NCBI GenBank assembly: GCA_958350755.1
Contig: CATWID010000011.1
Location: 1 to 50,163, forward strand
Origin: an uncultured Collinsella sp.
Lineage (GTDB): Bacteria; Actinomycetota; Coriobacteriia; Coriobacteriales; Coriobacteriaceae
Reading direction: 5' to 3'
Length of the DNA stretch: 50,163 nt
The first letter of the stretch is position 1. Each line of letters begins with the position of its first letter. Under the pieces are notes generated by a model. That model was not told where the DNA came from. It made no database searches and saw only the letters and a list, made by a program, of their open reading frames with translations. Both the position numbers and the translations under genes were made by a program. Shown piece by piece: positions 31,247 to 39,740 of this stretch.

Positions 31247-33061
31247 ATGCAGCCCAAGCATTCTGCGATTGTCGCGGGCCTGACGCTGGCGCTTTCGTTT
31301 GGCGCCGTTTCCGCGCCGGCACCCGCCGCTGCCGAGGAGCCCACGCCGGGCGTTGCCTCGGATGCGACCGATATCGATAAGGGTCTCTATACCCAGCAGT
31401 CCTTTTCGGGCGTGCTGAGGTCGGTCCAGGGCGTTTCGTTTGTTAACGTGACTCCCGAGATGAAGTACTTCACCAAATATGAGAGTCACGGCAACTATAA
31501 CCAGGGCTTTTCGTACGGTGACGGTTATAACGCGCTGGGTTATTACCAGTTCGACCGTCGTTGGTCGCTCATTCCGTTTATGAAGCAGGCCTACAACTAC
31601 AACCCCGAAAAATACAGCATGCTCAAGGATGCGATTGATCGAGGCAGCGAGATTTCCAACGCGAGCAATGCCATGTACGAGAACGGCCAGCTCACCGAGC
31701 TGGGCCATATCGCGCAGGATGCCTTCCAAGGTGCTTATAACACCGACCCTGTTGAGTTCTCGGCTCTGCAGGATGCGTATGCGTACAACTCGTACTATGC
31801 GGTGACCGAGGCGTGGCTCAAGAGCGGCCTGGGCATTGATATTTCGGGCCGTGCCGATTGCGTTAAGGGCATGGTGTGGAGCATCACCAACATGTGCGGC
31901 ACCGGTGGTTGCAGGGACTTCTTCCGTTGGGCAAACCTTTCTAACAGTATGACTGATCGCGAGTTTGTGACGGCGCTTTCCAACAGTGTGGTCAATAACG
32001 TGGCGACCAAGTATTCGAGCCAGCCCCAGTATCATGAGGGCTGGAAGAACCGCTACCGCAACGAGCTGAAGGACTGCTTGGTTTATATCGCCGAGGACGA
32101 GGCCGCTGCCGCTGCGACGCCCGTGCAGCCCGAGCCTACGCCGGCGCCCTCGCCGACGCCTGATTCGAATGACGACTCGAGCGACGATGCCAACGATGAC
32201 AGGATGGATGCGCCCTCGACCGGTGCTGACGGTGATGGCTCTGCTGATGGCACTACCAACAACGGCTCCACCTCGAACGGCTCCGATTCAAACGGCTCTG
32301 CTGCGGGCGATTCGTCTTCAAGCTCTGCCGGCAATACGGACAGCGACGCTTCTGGTTCGACCGGCGCTGGCACCTCTAACCCATCCACCGGCTCGATCGA
32401 TTCGTCCGTTGGCACCGGCTCTAACAACGGCTCCGGCTCTGACGCAACCCCTGGTTCCGATGCTTCCAAGGATGACTCGAATAAGGCGCCGGACGTTCCC
32501 GTTGCTTCGCCGGACAAGAAGCCTTCTTTCTCCGAGCAGCTTGGTTCTACGCTGGGCTCTTCGCTGATGGCTGGCGTCAATAACGGCTCGACCCAGAACA
32601 AGGGCAACTCTGATCAGGTTTCCACGGAAAAGATCGAAGCCGCAAAGGGCGACTCCAAGGACAAGGCTTCCGAGAAGACCGAATCCGATAAGGGTTCTAG
32701 CTCTGAGGAGAAGAGCGACAAGTCCGAACAGAAGAAGGACGAGGATAAGAAGTCTGAATCTGAGGAGAAGGACAAGAGCAAGGCCGAGGGCGAAAAGAAA
32801 CAGTCCGAAGACGACGACAAGAGCGGTGCTGACAACCAGGTCCAAGAGCAAAATGACTCCAAAACGGTGACCACCACGACCACGACGACTACAACTACCA
32901 AGTCCTCGGGCGGCAACATGCCCAAGACGGGCGATCTGATTGTGATGGCGAGCCTTGCCAGCGCGAGCTTGGCCACACTGGGCGCTACGTCTATCGTAAG
33001 TGGTAAGCATAAGCTCGATCAGCAGAAGAAGGCTTCTGGGGAGGACGGCTCGGAGGAGTAA
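31247..33061 (+). CDS. Sortase-anchored surface protein with lysozyme-like N-terminal domain
   Basis: A 604-residue secreted, wall-anchored protein. A signal peptide (MQPKHSAIVAGLTLALSFGA, likely cut after PAPAAA) precedes a globular domain at about residues 50-280. It contains KYESHGNYNQGFSYGDGYNA and LGYYQFDRRWSLI, resembling lysozyme-like muramidase or chitosanase folds in which the Glu is catalytic. A Cys pair lies in NMCGTGGCRDF. Residues about 290-450 are a Pro/Thr then Ser/Asn/Gly-rich stalk, and about 455-535 a Lys/Glu/Ser-rich charged stalk, followed by ten consecutive Thr codons. The sortase motif is MPKTG (558-562), a variant of LPXTG, with a hydrophobic segment and a Lys-containing tail. 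Role: probable peptidoglycan or glycan hydrolase on the cell surface. Confidence 0.82.
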   Translation: MQPKHSAIVAGLTLALSFGAVSAPAPAAAEEPTPGVASDATDIDKGLYTQQSFSGVLRSVQGVSFVNVTPEMKYFTKYESHGNYNQGFSYGDGYNALGYYQFDRRWSLIPFMKQAYNYNPEKYSMLKDAIDRGSEISNASNAMYENGQLTELGHIAQDAFQGAYNTDPVEFSALQDAYAYNSYYAVTEAWLKSGLGIDISGRADCVKGMVWSITNMCGTGGCRDFFRWANLSNSMTDREFVTALSNSVVNNVATKYSSQPQYHEGWKNRYRNELKDCLVYIAEDEAAAAATPVQPEPTPAPSPTPDSNDDSSDDANDDRMDAPSTGADGDGSADGTTNNGSTSNGSDSNGSAAGDSSSSSAGNTDSDASGSTGAGTSNPSTGSIDSSVGTGSNNGSGSDATPGSDASKDDSNKAPDVPVASPDKKPSFSEQLGSTLGSSLMAGVNNGSTQNKGNSDQVSTEKIEAAKGDSKDKASEKTESDKGSSSEEKSDKSEQKKDEDKKSESEEKDKSKAEGEKKQSEDDDKSGADNQVQEQNDSKTVTTTTTTTTTTKSSGGNMPKTGDLIVMASLASASLATLGATSIVSGKHKLDQQKKASGEDGSEE

Positions 33062-33091
33062 TCTTCTAGATCGTTTTCTATAAGAGTTTGG

Positions 33092-33129
33092 GACGGGGTC
33101 CGGTGCGGCGGCATCGGGCCCCGTTTTTG
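33092..33129 (+). terminator. Terminator of the surface protein gene
   Basis: GACGGGGTCCG pairs with CGGGCCCCGT with an intervening GC-rich loop, followed by TTTTTG. Confidence 0.75.
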
Positions 33130-33200
33130 TTGTGCAACGATTTGTTATGCCCCCTCGGGGGTCTGCTGCTACCGTTGCCCGAAACGTTTGCATGTCGATA

Positions 33201-33228
33201 TTGTTGCGCTCTACCCGCTCGCTACAAT
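33201..33228 (+). promoter_or_regulatory. Promoter of the AAA-ATPase-like gene
   Basis: TTGTTG (33201-33206) and TACAAT (33223-33228) are 16 bases apart. Transcription would start near 33235, 27 bases before the GTG start codon, leaving room for the AAGGAGA site. Confidence 0.55.
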
Positions 33229-33261
33229 GGGTATCGTGCTGCGTTAGAAGGAGAGTTTACG

Positions 33262-35061
33262 GTGTCTGAACAGGCGAATTATGGTGTTGCTCATGCGTTT
33301 GGCGCACGGTTGCTCAGTTATGCGGATAACGCAGCTCTGCCGGTTGATGTACACGACTTTTCCGATGCAATCAATCGGTGTTTACTCGTCGATAAGACTA
33401 TGTTTATTGCCGATATATTGGACAGCGAAGCACCTGTTGCGGTTTGCTGTCGGCCCAAGGGTTTTGGCAAGAGCATGAATCTATCGATGCTCAAATGCTA
33501 TTTGGAACGACCTGATCACCGGCGGCCGGATCGAAGCCCGTTCGTCGGCTCCCAGATTTGGCAGGCGGGCGGCGGTCACTATCGTGATGAGTACGCGTGT
33601 TATCCGATCATCACGCTCGACTTTTCAGCTGCCGCTGCGGGGCGCGACGCCGATGCTGCGGCGGCTATTCGCAGCGCTGTCGCGAACGAGTGCGCCCGAT
33701 TGCTGCCGCTGCTTGCCGCACCTGATCTGTCAAGACGTGAAGTCCGTCTTATCGAGAGGGCGGCGCGTGGGGTGGCCAGCGATAAGGAGATCGATGCGGC
33801 GCTTGGCGTGCTTATCAAGCTGCTCCAGACAGCTTTCGATGAGCAGGTTGTTCTTCTGATAGACGACTACGACGTGGTGTGTCCAAATGGTTTGGACGCT
33901 AAGGACGACGGTGGCGTGGATTTCCTAGAGTCGCTCAGCCGGATGTTGTTTGACACCATTGCCGACGCCGGCGACTCGTTGCGATTGACGTGTCTGATGG
34001 GCGAGCGCCCCGGTCCTGCCGAGCTTGCGTTGTCCCAGCGTGGGGTTTCCTATCGATCGGCGACGCCACTGTCGAGTTGGTGTGATCGATGGTTCGGTTT
34101 TTCGGACGACGAAGTCCGGGTGCTGTTAGATCGCATCGGGCGCAACGGCTGTCTGGATGACGCGCGTGAGTGGCTCGAGGGCTATCTGTTTGGTGGTTTT
34201 TATTGCTCGAGCCCGGAGCGTGTGGTGGACTACGCACATCGCGGTTGCGTCGCTCCTGTTCGGGCAGATCTGTATGGTTACGCCGACCGTCTGAGCGCAT
34301 GCATCGGTGACTGGAACCTCATACGCTTGTCCACATTGTTCGATTTGCTTGAGCCGCATGGGTTTATTGAGGCGCCAATACATGTGCATGCCGAGGAGGC
34401 CGATGCCGCCAAGCCCGAAGATATCTGGACTGCGCTGTATCTGTCTGGATTCCTTACGACGGACATGACGGGGCATTCGGAGGACGGCGCGTGCCTTCGT
34501 TCCCTGCGTCTGCCTAACAACGAAGTGCGTCAGGTACTCCGTCTTGTAATTCTGGAATGGTTTGAGTGCTCCGTTGAGGACGTTGGAGCTATCGACTCGT
34601 TCCATGACGGGCTATGTCGAGGAGACGAGGACGCTGTAAAGCAGGCTTTGAGCTGTGCTATCGGCGATCTAGGCATCGATGTGGGCCAATCAGATATGCC
34701 GACATCCTATCATCTGGCGCTGCAGGGGCTCTGCTTTGGCTTGCCGGGCTATGCCAATCCTGCTTCGAGGCGAAAGTGTGGCGCGGGTCGCTGGGACATC
34801 CAGGTTTTTCCTACGGGCGCTGTGTTCGACGTAGCAGATACGATTGGCATGCTGGACGAGCGCCCGCTGATAACGATTAACTTGATGTACGACCCTGGCG
34901 TCGATGCCCTGGGCCTGGAACTGTTGGCGGTTCAGGCGCTGCTCGAAATCGAGCGCAACGGCATCGATGATATTCGCGTGCCACGCCCCGCCGTCGGGCG
35001 CATGCGTTGGGGCTTTGGCTTTGACGGGCAGCGTGTGTCCGTGGTGTGCCAGCGGTTATAG
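33262..35061 (+). CDS. AAA-ATPase-like protein with C-terminal DUF1703 (PD-(D/E)XK-type) domain
   Basis: A 599-residue protein of a family abundant in gut anaerobes (AAA-ATPase_like plus DUF1703). The N-terminal motif is DFSDAINRCLLVDKTMFIAD, with Walker A CCRPKGFGKSMNLSML (about 63-78) and Walker B VVLLIDDYDVV. The Walker A form RPKGFGKS instead of the usual RPRRFGKS, and DDYD in place of DEYD, are substitutions within the family pattern. The C terminus, GAGRWDIQVFP with later LITINLMY, matches the position of the nuclease-like domain, but the usual D-x-E-x-K core is not clear, so nuclease activity may be lost. Function of the family is unknown. The GTG start has AAGGAGA upstream. Confidence 0.75.
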   Translation: MSEQANYGVAHAFGARLLSYADNAALPVDVHDFSDAINRCLLVDKTMFIADILDSEAPVAVCCRPKGFGKSMNLSMLKCYLERPDHRRPDRSPFVGSQIWQAGGGHYRDEYACYPIITLDFSAAAAGRDADAAAAIRSAVANECARLLPLLAAPDLSRREVRLIERAARGVASDKEIDAALGVLIKLLQTAFDEQVVLLIDDYDVVCPNGLDAKDDGGVDFLESLSRMLFDTIADAGDSLRLTCLMGERPGPAELALSQRGVSYRSATPLSSWCDRWFGFSDDEVRVLLDRIGRNGCLDDAREWLEGYLFGGFYCSSPERVVDYAHRGCVAPVRADLYGYADRLSACIGDWNLIRLSTLFDLLEPHGFIEAPIHVHAEEADAAKPEDIWTALYLSGFLTTDMTGHSEDGACLRSLRLPNNEVRQVLRLVILEWFECSVEDVGAIDSFHDGLCRGDEDAVKQALSCAIGDLGIDVGQSDMPTSYHLALQGLCFGLPGYANPASRRKCGAGRWDIQVFPTGAVFDVADTIGMLDERPLITINLMYDPGVDALGLELLAVQALLEIERNGIDDIRVPRPAVGRMRWGFGFDGQRVSVVCQRL

Positions 35062-35081
35062 GGGATGGCGAAAGCCCTTTA

Positions 35082-36101
35082 CTACTCCGCGTCCTTCAGG
35101 GGCGGCATGGGCTTCCAGTTGGGGTCCTTGACGATCTTGCGGGCGTCCTTCATGCCACGGCGCAGCGCCGGAATGCCGGTCTTAAAGCACTTGTCAACGG
35201 CGGCCAGACGAATGAACTCCTTGCAGAAGGTCGCGGCGTTGCCCAGACGGAACAGCATGGGGTGATAGTCGCCGTAGATCTGCATGTAGCGGGCCAGATA
35301 ACCGCGGTTGCGCATGATGTAGTAGCGGTTGGTGTCGCTCGTGGAGTTGAGCTGGCGCTTGCCGGCGATGTCCCAGTTGGAGACGGCGCGGGCGCGCTTG
35401 AGCACCACGTCGGCAACAACGGCGGCGGGGAAGTGCTGGCTGGCCACGTAGCCATAGCAGGCATCGTCGCCGTAGATGAAGAAGCGCGCATCGGGCAGGC
35501 CGATCTTGTCGACCACGCGGCGCGAGAACATGCCGCCTTCAAAGCACAGCTGGTTCATGGCGCGGTAGCCCTCGGGTCCCAGGTCCCACTTGGCGACAGG
35601 GTTGGGAATGCCGAGCGAAAGGATGAGTTGGTACTGCCAAAAGAAGGCGCCGCCGTCAAAGTCCAAGCGCGAACCCTGGATAACATCGTAGCGGTCGGTC
35701 CACTTGGCCAAGCGCTCGATGCCTTCGGGGATGACGAGCACGTCGTCGTCCATCACCCAGAACCACTGGGCGCCCAGGTCGTAGGCGCATTTAGTGCCGG
35801 CTGAGAAGCCGCCCGCACCGCCGCCGTTTTCGAGCTGCGGGGCGTAGATGACACGGTCGGTGCCGCCCTGTGCGTCGGGCTGCTCGGTGTCGATGCCCCA
35901 CAGGTTGGCCAGGCGCTCGTTGAATGCGGTGCACATGGCCTCGGTCTCGCGCGAATTCTCGTTATCGACAATCACGATGCGCCAGGGCGTTGCCGTGAGC
36001 TCGGTCATAGAGTCGAACAAGTTGACCAGGAGTTCCTGGCGCTTGTACGTAACGACGACGATGGCGAGCTTATCGATGGGAGCGGGAAGGGTTGAAGGCA
36101 T
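35082..36101 (-). CDS. Family 2 glycosyltransferase, galactofuranosyltransferase-like
   Basis: A 339-residue GT-A glycosyltransferase. It starts with KLAIVVVTYKRQELLVNLFDSM and has RIVIVDNENS, the metal and donor-binding WVMDDDVLV (Asp118-120), and the acceptor-side GGMFSRRVVDKIGLPDARFFIYGDDACYGYV. The VTYKR start and the IYGDDxxY motif are typical of the rhamnosyl/galactofuranosyltransferase branch. It acts at the cytoplasmic face of the membrane on a polyprenyl-linked acceptor; sugar and acceptor are not known. The start at 36101 has GAAAGGA at a rather long spacing. It faces the acyltransferase on the same strand and opposes the main GT block. Confidence 0.85.
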   Translation of the reverse strand: MPSTLPAPIDKLAIVVVTYKRQELLVNLFDSMTELTATPWRIVIVDNENSRETEAMCTAFNERLANLWGIDTEQPDAQGGTDRVIYAPQLENGGGAGGFSAGTKCAYDLGAQWFWVMDDDVLVIPEGIERLAKWTDRYDVIQGSRLDFDGGAFFWQYQLILSLGIPNPVAKWDLGPEGYRAMNQLCFEGGMFSRRVVDKIGLPDARFFIYGDDACYGYVASQHFPAAVVADVVLKRARAVSNWDIAGKRQLNSTSDTNRYYIMRNRGYLARYMQIYGDYHPMLFRLGNAATFCKEFIRLAAVDKCFKTGIPALRRGMKDARKIVKDPNWKPMPPLKDAE

Positions 36102-36271
36102 GGGGCAATATATCCTTTCACGCGCGGCGTACATGCGCTGCACGGAAGCTATCGAATACGTCCTTGGGACTGTCCTATTGTAAAGGCTCAGCGCACCTTG
36201 ACGGCAAGCTTTGAATAAAACGCAGGAACCTGCCATGGGTGTAGCGGCTTTGGCGTCTGACGGCAGCGTGT
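36102..36271. other. Gap between the acyltransferase and minus-strand glycosyltransferase genes
   Basis: About 170 bases on the shared minus-strand transcript path. No terminator or promoter is obvious; the region could hold a weak promoter for the glycosyltransferase. Confidence 0.3.
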
Positions 36272-37402
36272 CTATTGCCGCTTGAGCTTGCGAGCGATAA
36301 GGCTTCTAGCTGCATCGATGATGAGAAGCGCCAGAGCAAAGACGATGCTAATGACGGTACCCGTGACGATACATATAGCTGCCGGGCTGTTTTGGCTGAC
36401 CAGTATGTTTGCGAGCAGGGTGTTGAAGACGGGACGCCACAGGCTACTGGTGAGCGACTGCATCACATAGAAACCGAGCGTGGCGGTCGATAAGGTGACG
36501 ATGACACCCGCAGTTCGCGGATTGCCTGAGGCCCTGCGTCGGGTAGCCGCAAAGAGCAGGGAGGCTGCAGCGAGGGCAAACGAGATCAACGAGGTCGATT
36601 TGTAGGAGAGGACTGCCATCGCCGTGAGGTTGCCGGTGAAGGAGAGTGCTCCTTCCAGGATGGTGGCGAGCGCCAAAACCGCTGCGAGCGACCGCATGCC
36701 CAAGGCGCCCGCCCTGTCCGAATCCACGGCATCGGTAACGTCGCGGAGCAGCCCGCCGATCAAAAACGCGATTACGTACGTGGCAGCGCTCATGAGTTTC
36801 TGGAGCCAAGAAAACTCGCCGGCGCTTGTCGCACTCATGGCGGCCAAATACCCGTTAACAACAAATGCGAGGATGCCAACGGCGATGACCGTCGTCGTGT
36901 AGCTCTTCTGGGAGAGTCGACACTTAGCCAGTCCAAACCATGGCGCCATGAAGACCGTGGCGGCATAGACCCAGATAAACTCAAGGCCTAGCGTGTACCA
37001 GTAGTGCGTGTTGAGGGTAACATCGGGAATGGGGGAGACGACCGTGGACCACGCGAGCGCCACGACGCAATAAAACGCAGTGGGCATAACGACCTTGCCT
37101 AGGCGCTGCGCCGTCCGTTGCATTTGCGACTTCCACGTTGCCCCACCGTCCCAAGCACGCGCGGCAGAAGCGATGAGAAAATAGCCCGAGATCATAAAGA
37201 AGACCTCGTTGGCCCAGCAGCCCAGCAAGTTAATAAAACCGAGCACGCCGGAATGGGGGAAGGCGGCAAGCGGCACGTATTCCGGCAAGCCGGCACAGGT
37301 TGCCTGGAAGGTCCACTGAAAGGTGTGGAACACCGCGATACCGGCGACCGCGACCAAACGCAGCGCTTCGATGGGTATGTTGCGTGCGGCTTTGGGCTGC
37401 AT
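36272..37402 (-). CDS. Membrane acyltransferase (acyltransferase 3 family)
   Basis: A 376-residue multi-pass membrane protein with about ten hydrophobic segments. The N terminus NIPIEALRLVAVAGIAVFHTF carries the conserved His after the first segment, and VFFMISGYFLIASA matches the family's second block. Such enzymes add acetyl or other acyl groups to surface polysaccharides or lipids from the cytoplasmic or membrane side. The start at 37402 is preferred because GAAAGGACGTC precedes it; an ATG at 37441 lies almost on the TATAAT element (37449-37444, minus strand) and would be too close to the transcription start. The final residues are basic. Confidence 0.82.
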   Translation of the reverse strand: MQPKAARNIPIEALRLVAVAGIAVFHTFQWTFQATCAGLPEYVPLAAFPHSGVLGFINLLGCWANEVFFMISGYFLIASAARAWDGGATWKSQMQRTAQRLGKVVMPTAFYCVVALAWSTVVSPIPDVTLNTHYWYTLGLEFIWVYAATVFMAPWFGLAKCRLSQKSYTTTVIAVGILAFVVNGYLAAMSATSAGEFSWLQKLMSAATYVIAFLIGGLLRDVTDAVDSDRAGALGMRSLAAVLALATILEGALSFTGNLTAMAVLSYKSTSLISFALAAASLLFAATRRRASGNPRTAGVIVTLSTATLGFYVMQSLTSSLWRPVFNTLLANILVSQNSPAAICIVTGTVISIVFALALLIIDAARSLIARKLKRQ

Positions 37403-37515
37403 GACGTCCTTTCGTATCGGTTTCTCCTCTGTGAGCTCCATAGATTATATAAACGCCCGCTGGCGCGCTGACCCTTTGATACCATGAAACGACAGGTATT
37501 TCCTAAGGAGCACAT

Positions 37516-38619
37516 TTGTCTACTAACGCCTCTGGCAGCCCTGTTCTGTCGCTGCTTATTCCCATTTACAATGTTCAGCGCTACCTGCGCGAGTGTCTCG
37601 ATTCCGCCCTGGCGCAGACGCTCAAGGATATTGAGATCATCTGCATTAACGACGGGTCGACCGACAACTCGCCGGCGATTATCCGCGAGTATATGGAGCG
37701 CGATGGGCGCGTCAAGATGATCGACAAGGCCAACAGCGGCTACGGCGACTCGATGAACCACGGTCTGGAGATGGCGCGTGGCAAGTACGTTGGCATCTTG
37801 GAGTCCGATGACTTTATGGCGCCCGACGCACTCGAAAAGCTTGTCTCGGCCGCCGATAGCAATAATGCCGACTTTGCGAAGGCGAACTTTGATTTCTACT
37901 GGTCTAAGCCCGAGGAGCGCCGTTCGCTGCACGAGATGTTTAAGGCAAGGGATTGTGGCAAACCGGTGCATCCCAGCAATACGACGCAGTTCTTTAAGCA
38001 AAAACCGTCGATTTGGTCGGCCGTGTACCGTCGTGATTTTCTTGAGCGCAACGGCATTACGTTCCTGCCGACTCCGGGGGCATCCTTTCAGGACACGTCA
38101 TTTGCCTTTAAGGTGATCGCGTGTGCCGAAAAGGCTATTTACCTGCATGATGCCGTGTTGTCGTATCGCCAGGACAACGAGAATTCCTCGGTCAATTCTT
38201 CGGCTAAGGTCTTTTGCGTCAATACCGAGTATGCCGAGATTGAGCGTTGGATTCGAGAGGATTATGCCCGCGACCACGCAAGTGATGACGTCGCGCGCAT
38301 GCTCAAGTTCAACCAACTCATTAAGTACGATTCGTATATGTGGAACTACGTGCGCTTGGCGCCTAAGTTCTATAAGGAGTTCCTGGTTCAGATGGCCAAG
38401 GAGTTCCAAGCGGCCTTGGACGCGGGGGAGTTTTCGCTTGACGATCTCAAGCCGTGGAAGCGCGCAAATCTCGCTGCCATCCTCAAAGATCCTGAGGGCT
38501 GGGTTGACGAGCATCCGAGTTTTGCGACGGATGGTGCCTTGGGGCGTGCTAAGTATTACGCCTCGGTTGGAGGCCCAGGCGTGGTTGCTGCCTTCCTCAT
38601 CGAATCGCTGAGGGGGTAG
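37516..38619 (+). CDS. Family 2 glycosyltransferase (paralogue A)
   Basis: A 367-residue GT2 enzyme: PVLSLLIPIYNVQRYLRECL, ICINDGSTDNSPAI, MIDKANSGYGDSMNHG and the donor-site ESDDF (about 96-100), followed by KPSIWSAVYRRDFL and LPTPGASFQDTSF. The start is a TTG with TAAGGAG ahead of it; no ATG lies at the start of the conserved domain. It is closely related, also at DNA level, to the gene at 39741, indicating a local duplication with paralogue 38626 between. It is first of five consecutive GT genes that probably build one surface glycan. Donor sugar unknown. Confidence 0.87.
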   Translation: MSTNASGSPVLSLLIPIYNVQRYLRECLDSALAQTLKDIEIICINDGSTDNSPAIIREYMERDGRVKMIDKANSGYGDSMNHGLEMARGKYVGILESDDFMAPDALEKLVSAADSNNADFAKANFDFYWSKPEERRSLHEMFKARDCGKPVHPSNTTQFFKQKPSIWSAVYRRDFLERNGITFLPTPGASFQDTSFAFKVIACAEKAIYLHDAVLSYRQDNENSSVNSSAKVFCVNTEYAEIERWIREDYARDHASDDVARMLKFNQLIKYDSYMWNYVRLAPKFYKEFLVQMAKEFQAALDAGEFSLDDLKPWKRANLAAILKDPEGWVDEHPSFATDGALGRAKYYASVGGPGVVAAFLIESLRG

Positions 38620-38625
38620 GTCGAC

Positions 38626-39666
38626 ATGGGAGAGACTTTGACCCCCAAAGCGACCATTGTCGTCCCCGTTTACAACTCTGCGCGCTCCATTCAGCGATGC
38701 CTCGATTCGCTGTTGGCTCAGTCCGAGCGCTCGATTCAGGTTGTCTGCGTCAACGACGGTTCGACTGATGATTCGTTGAACGTGTTGCGCCAGGTCGCGC
38801 AGGCCGACGATCGCGTACTGGTGATTGACCAGGAAAATGCGGGTGTCTCGTGTGCTCGAAATGCCGGTATCGATGCCGCCGAGGGCGAGACCGTCTTTTT
38901 TGTGGACGCCGACGATTACATCGATGCCCAGACGGTCGAGCGCGTACTGCATGCCATGGAGTCTGCAGATGTCGAGGCCGCCGTTTTTGGCGGCGTCTGT
39001 GAACCAGCCGATGCTGCCCCCAAACGCGTTCAGCAGCTCATGAGCCCCAAAGCTGGTACCTTCGGCGCCCGTGATCCCCAACTGCTGTTTCATTCGAATG
39101 CGCAGCCCTATGCCTGCCGTGCGGCTTTTTCGCGCGAGCTGCTCAATCGCGAAGGCATTCGCTTCGCCCCCGGTTTGGCTTTGGGAGAGGACGTCGTCTT
39201 CCAATTTGCGGCTTATGCGCTTGCCCGCAAGACCGTCGTCATGCCGGACAAGTTCTACCACTACGTGATGGAGAGCGAATCGGCGACGCACGAGTTCAAC
39301 AGTGCCGAGGCTCGCGCCAAAAAGCTTGACGCCCACATGAGGATGCTCGAGGAAGTCTTGGAGGACTGGGCGGCCTACGGTCTTTTGGACCTGTGCCCCG
39401 GCGAGCTGATAACTTGGTTTTTGGACCTCATTGTGTTCGACCTGGCGCGCTTGGATGCCGATGACTTCCATCGCGTGGCGGCTCGCGTCAACATGGACCT
39501 CACGACGTTTTTGGGAACGGAGTGGGCGGATATGCCTGCTAAGGGCGCCGTTCGCCGTGTCGCCCATAAGCTCGTTGTGGCGACCTCGGGCGTTTCGATG
39601 GCAGACGCCACGTTGTTCTATCTTTCGACCCGTGGTCTCAAGGCCTGCCTGGAGCGCTTTCTCTAG
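38626..39666 (+). CDS. Family 2 glycosyltransferase
   Basis: A 346-residue GT2 enzyme with KATIVVPVYNSARSIQRCLD, VCVNDGSTDDSLNVL, NAGVSCARNAGIDAAEGE and the metal-binding FFVDADDYI. The C-terminal half has LGEDVVFQFAAYAL, the ED motif that often contains the catalytic base in this family. It starts six bases after the preceding stop with a GGTCGAC-type spacer, so the pair is cotranscribed. It resembles the gene at 40872 more than the two longer paralogues. Acceptor and sugar unknown. Confidence 0.87.
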   Translation: MGETLTPKATIVVPVYNSARSIQRCLDSLLAQSERSIQVVCVNDGSTDDSLNVLRQVAQADDRVLVIDQENAGVSCARNAGIDAAEGETVFFVDADDYIDAQTVERVLHAMESADVEAAVFGGVCEPADAAPKRVQQLMSPKAGTFGARDPQLLFHSNAQPYACRAAFSRELLNREGIRFAPGLALGEDVVFQFAAYALARKTVVMPDKFYHYVMESESATHEFNSAEARAKKLDAHMRMLEEVLEDWAAYGLLDLCPGELITWFLDLIVFDLARLDADDFHRVAARVNMDLTTFLGTEWADMPAKGAVRRVAHKLVVATSGVSMADATLFYLSTRGLKACLERFL

Positions 39667-39740
39667 TTCCAAGCGCTGCCGCCCGCCGCAACTCGGCTGC
39701 TAAAATAACCCTGTTACACGCTATCCAACAGGAGGTTCTC

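Noticed and set aside
32870..32903. ACC/ACG/ACT repeat in the surface protein gene as a CRISPR or microsatellite
   Set aside because: It encodes a run of threonines in frame within a stalk and has no spacer structure; no CRISPR array occurs in the window.
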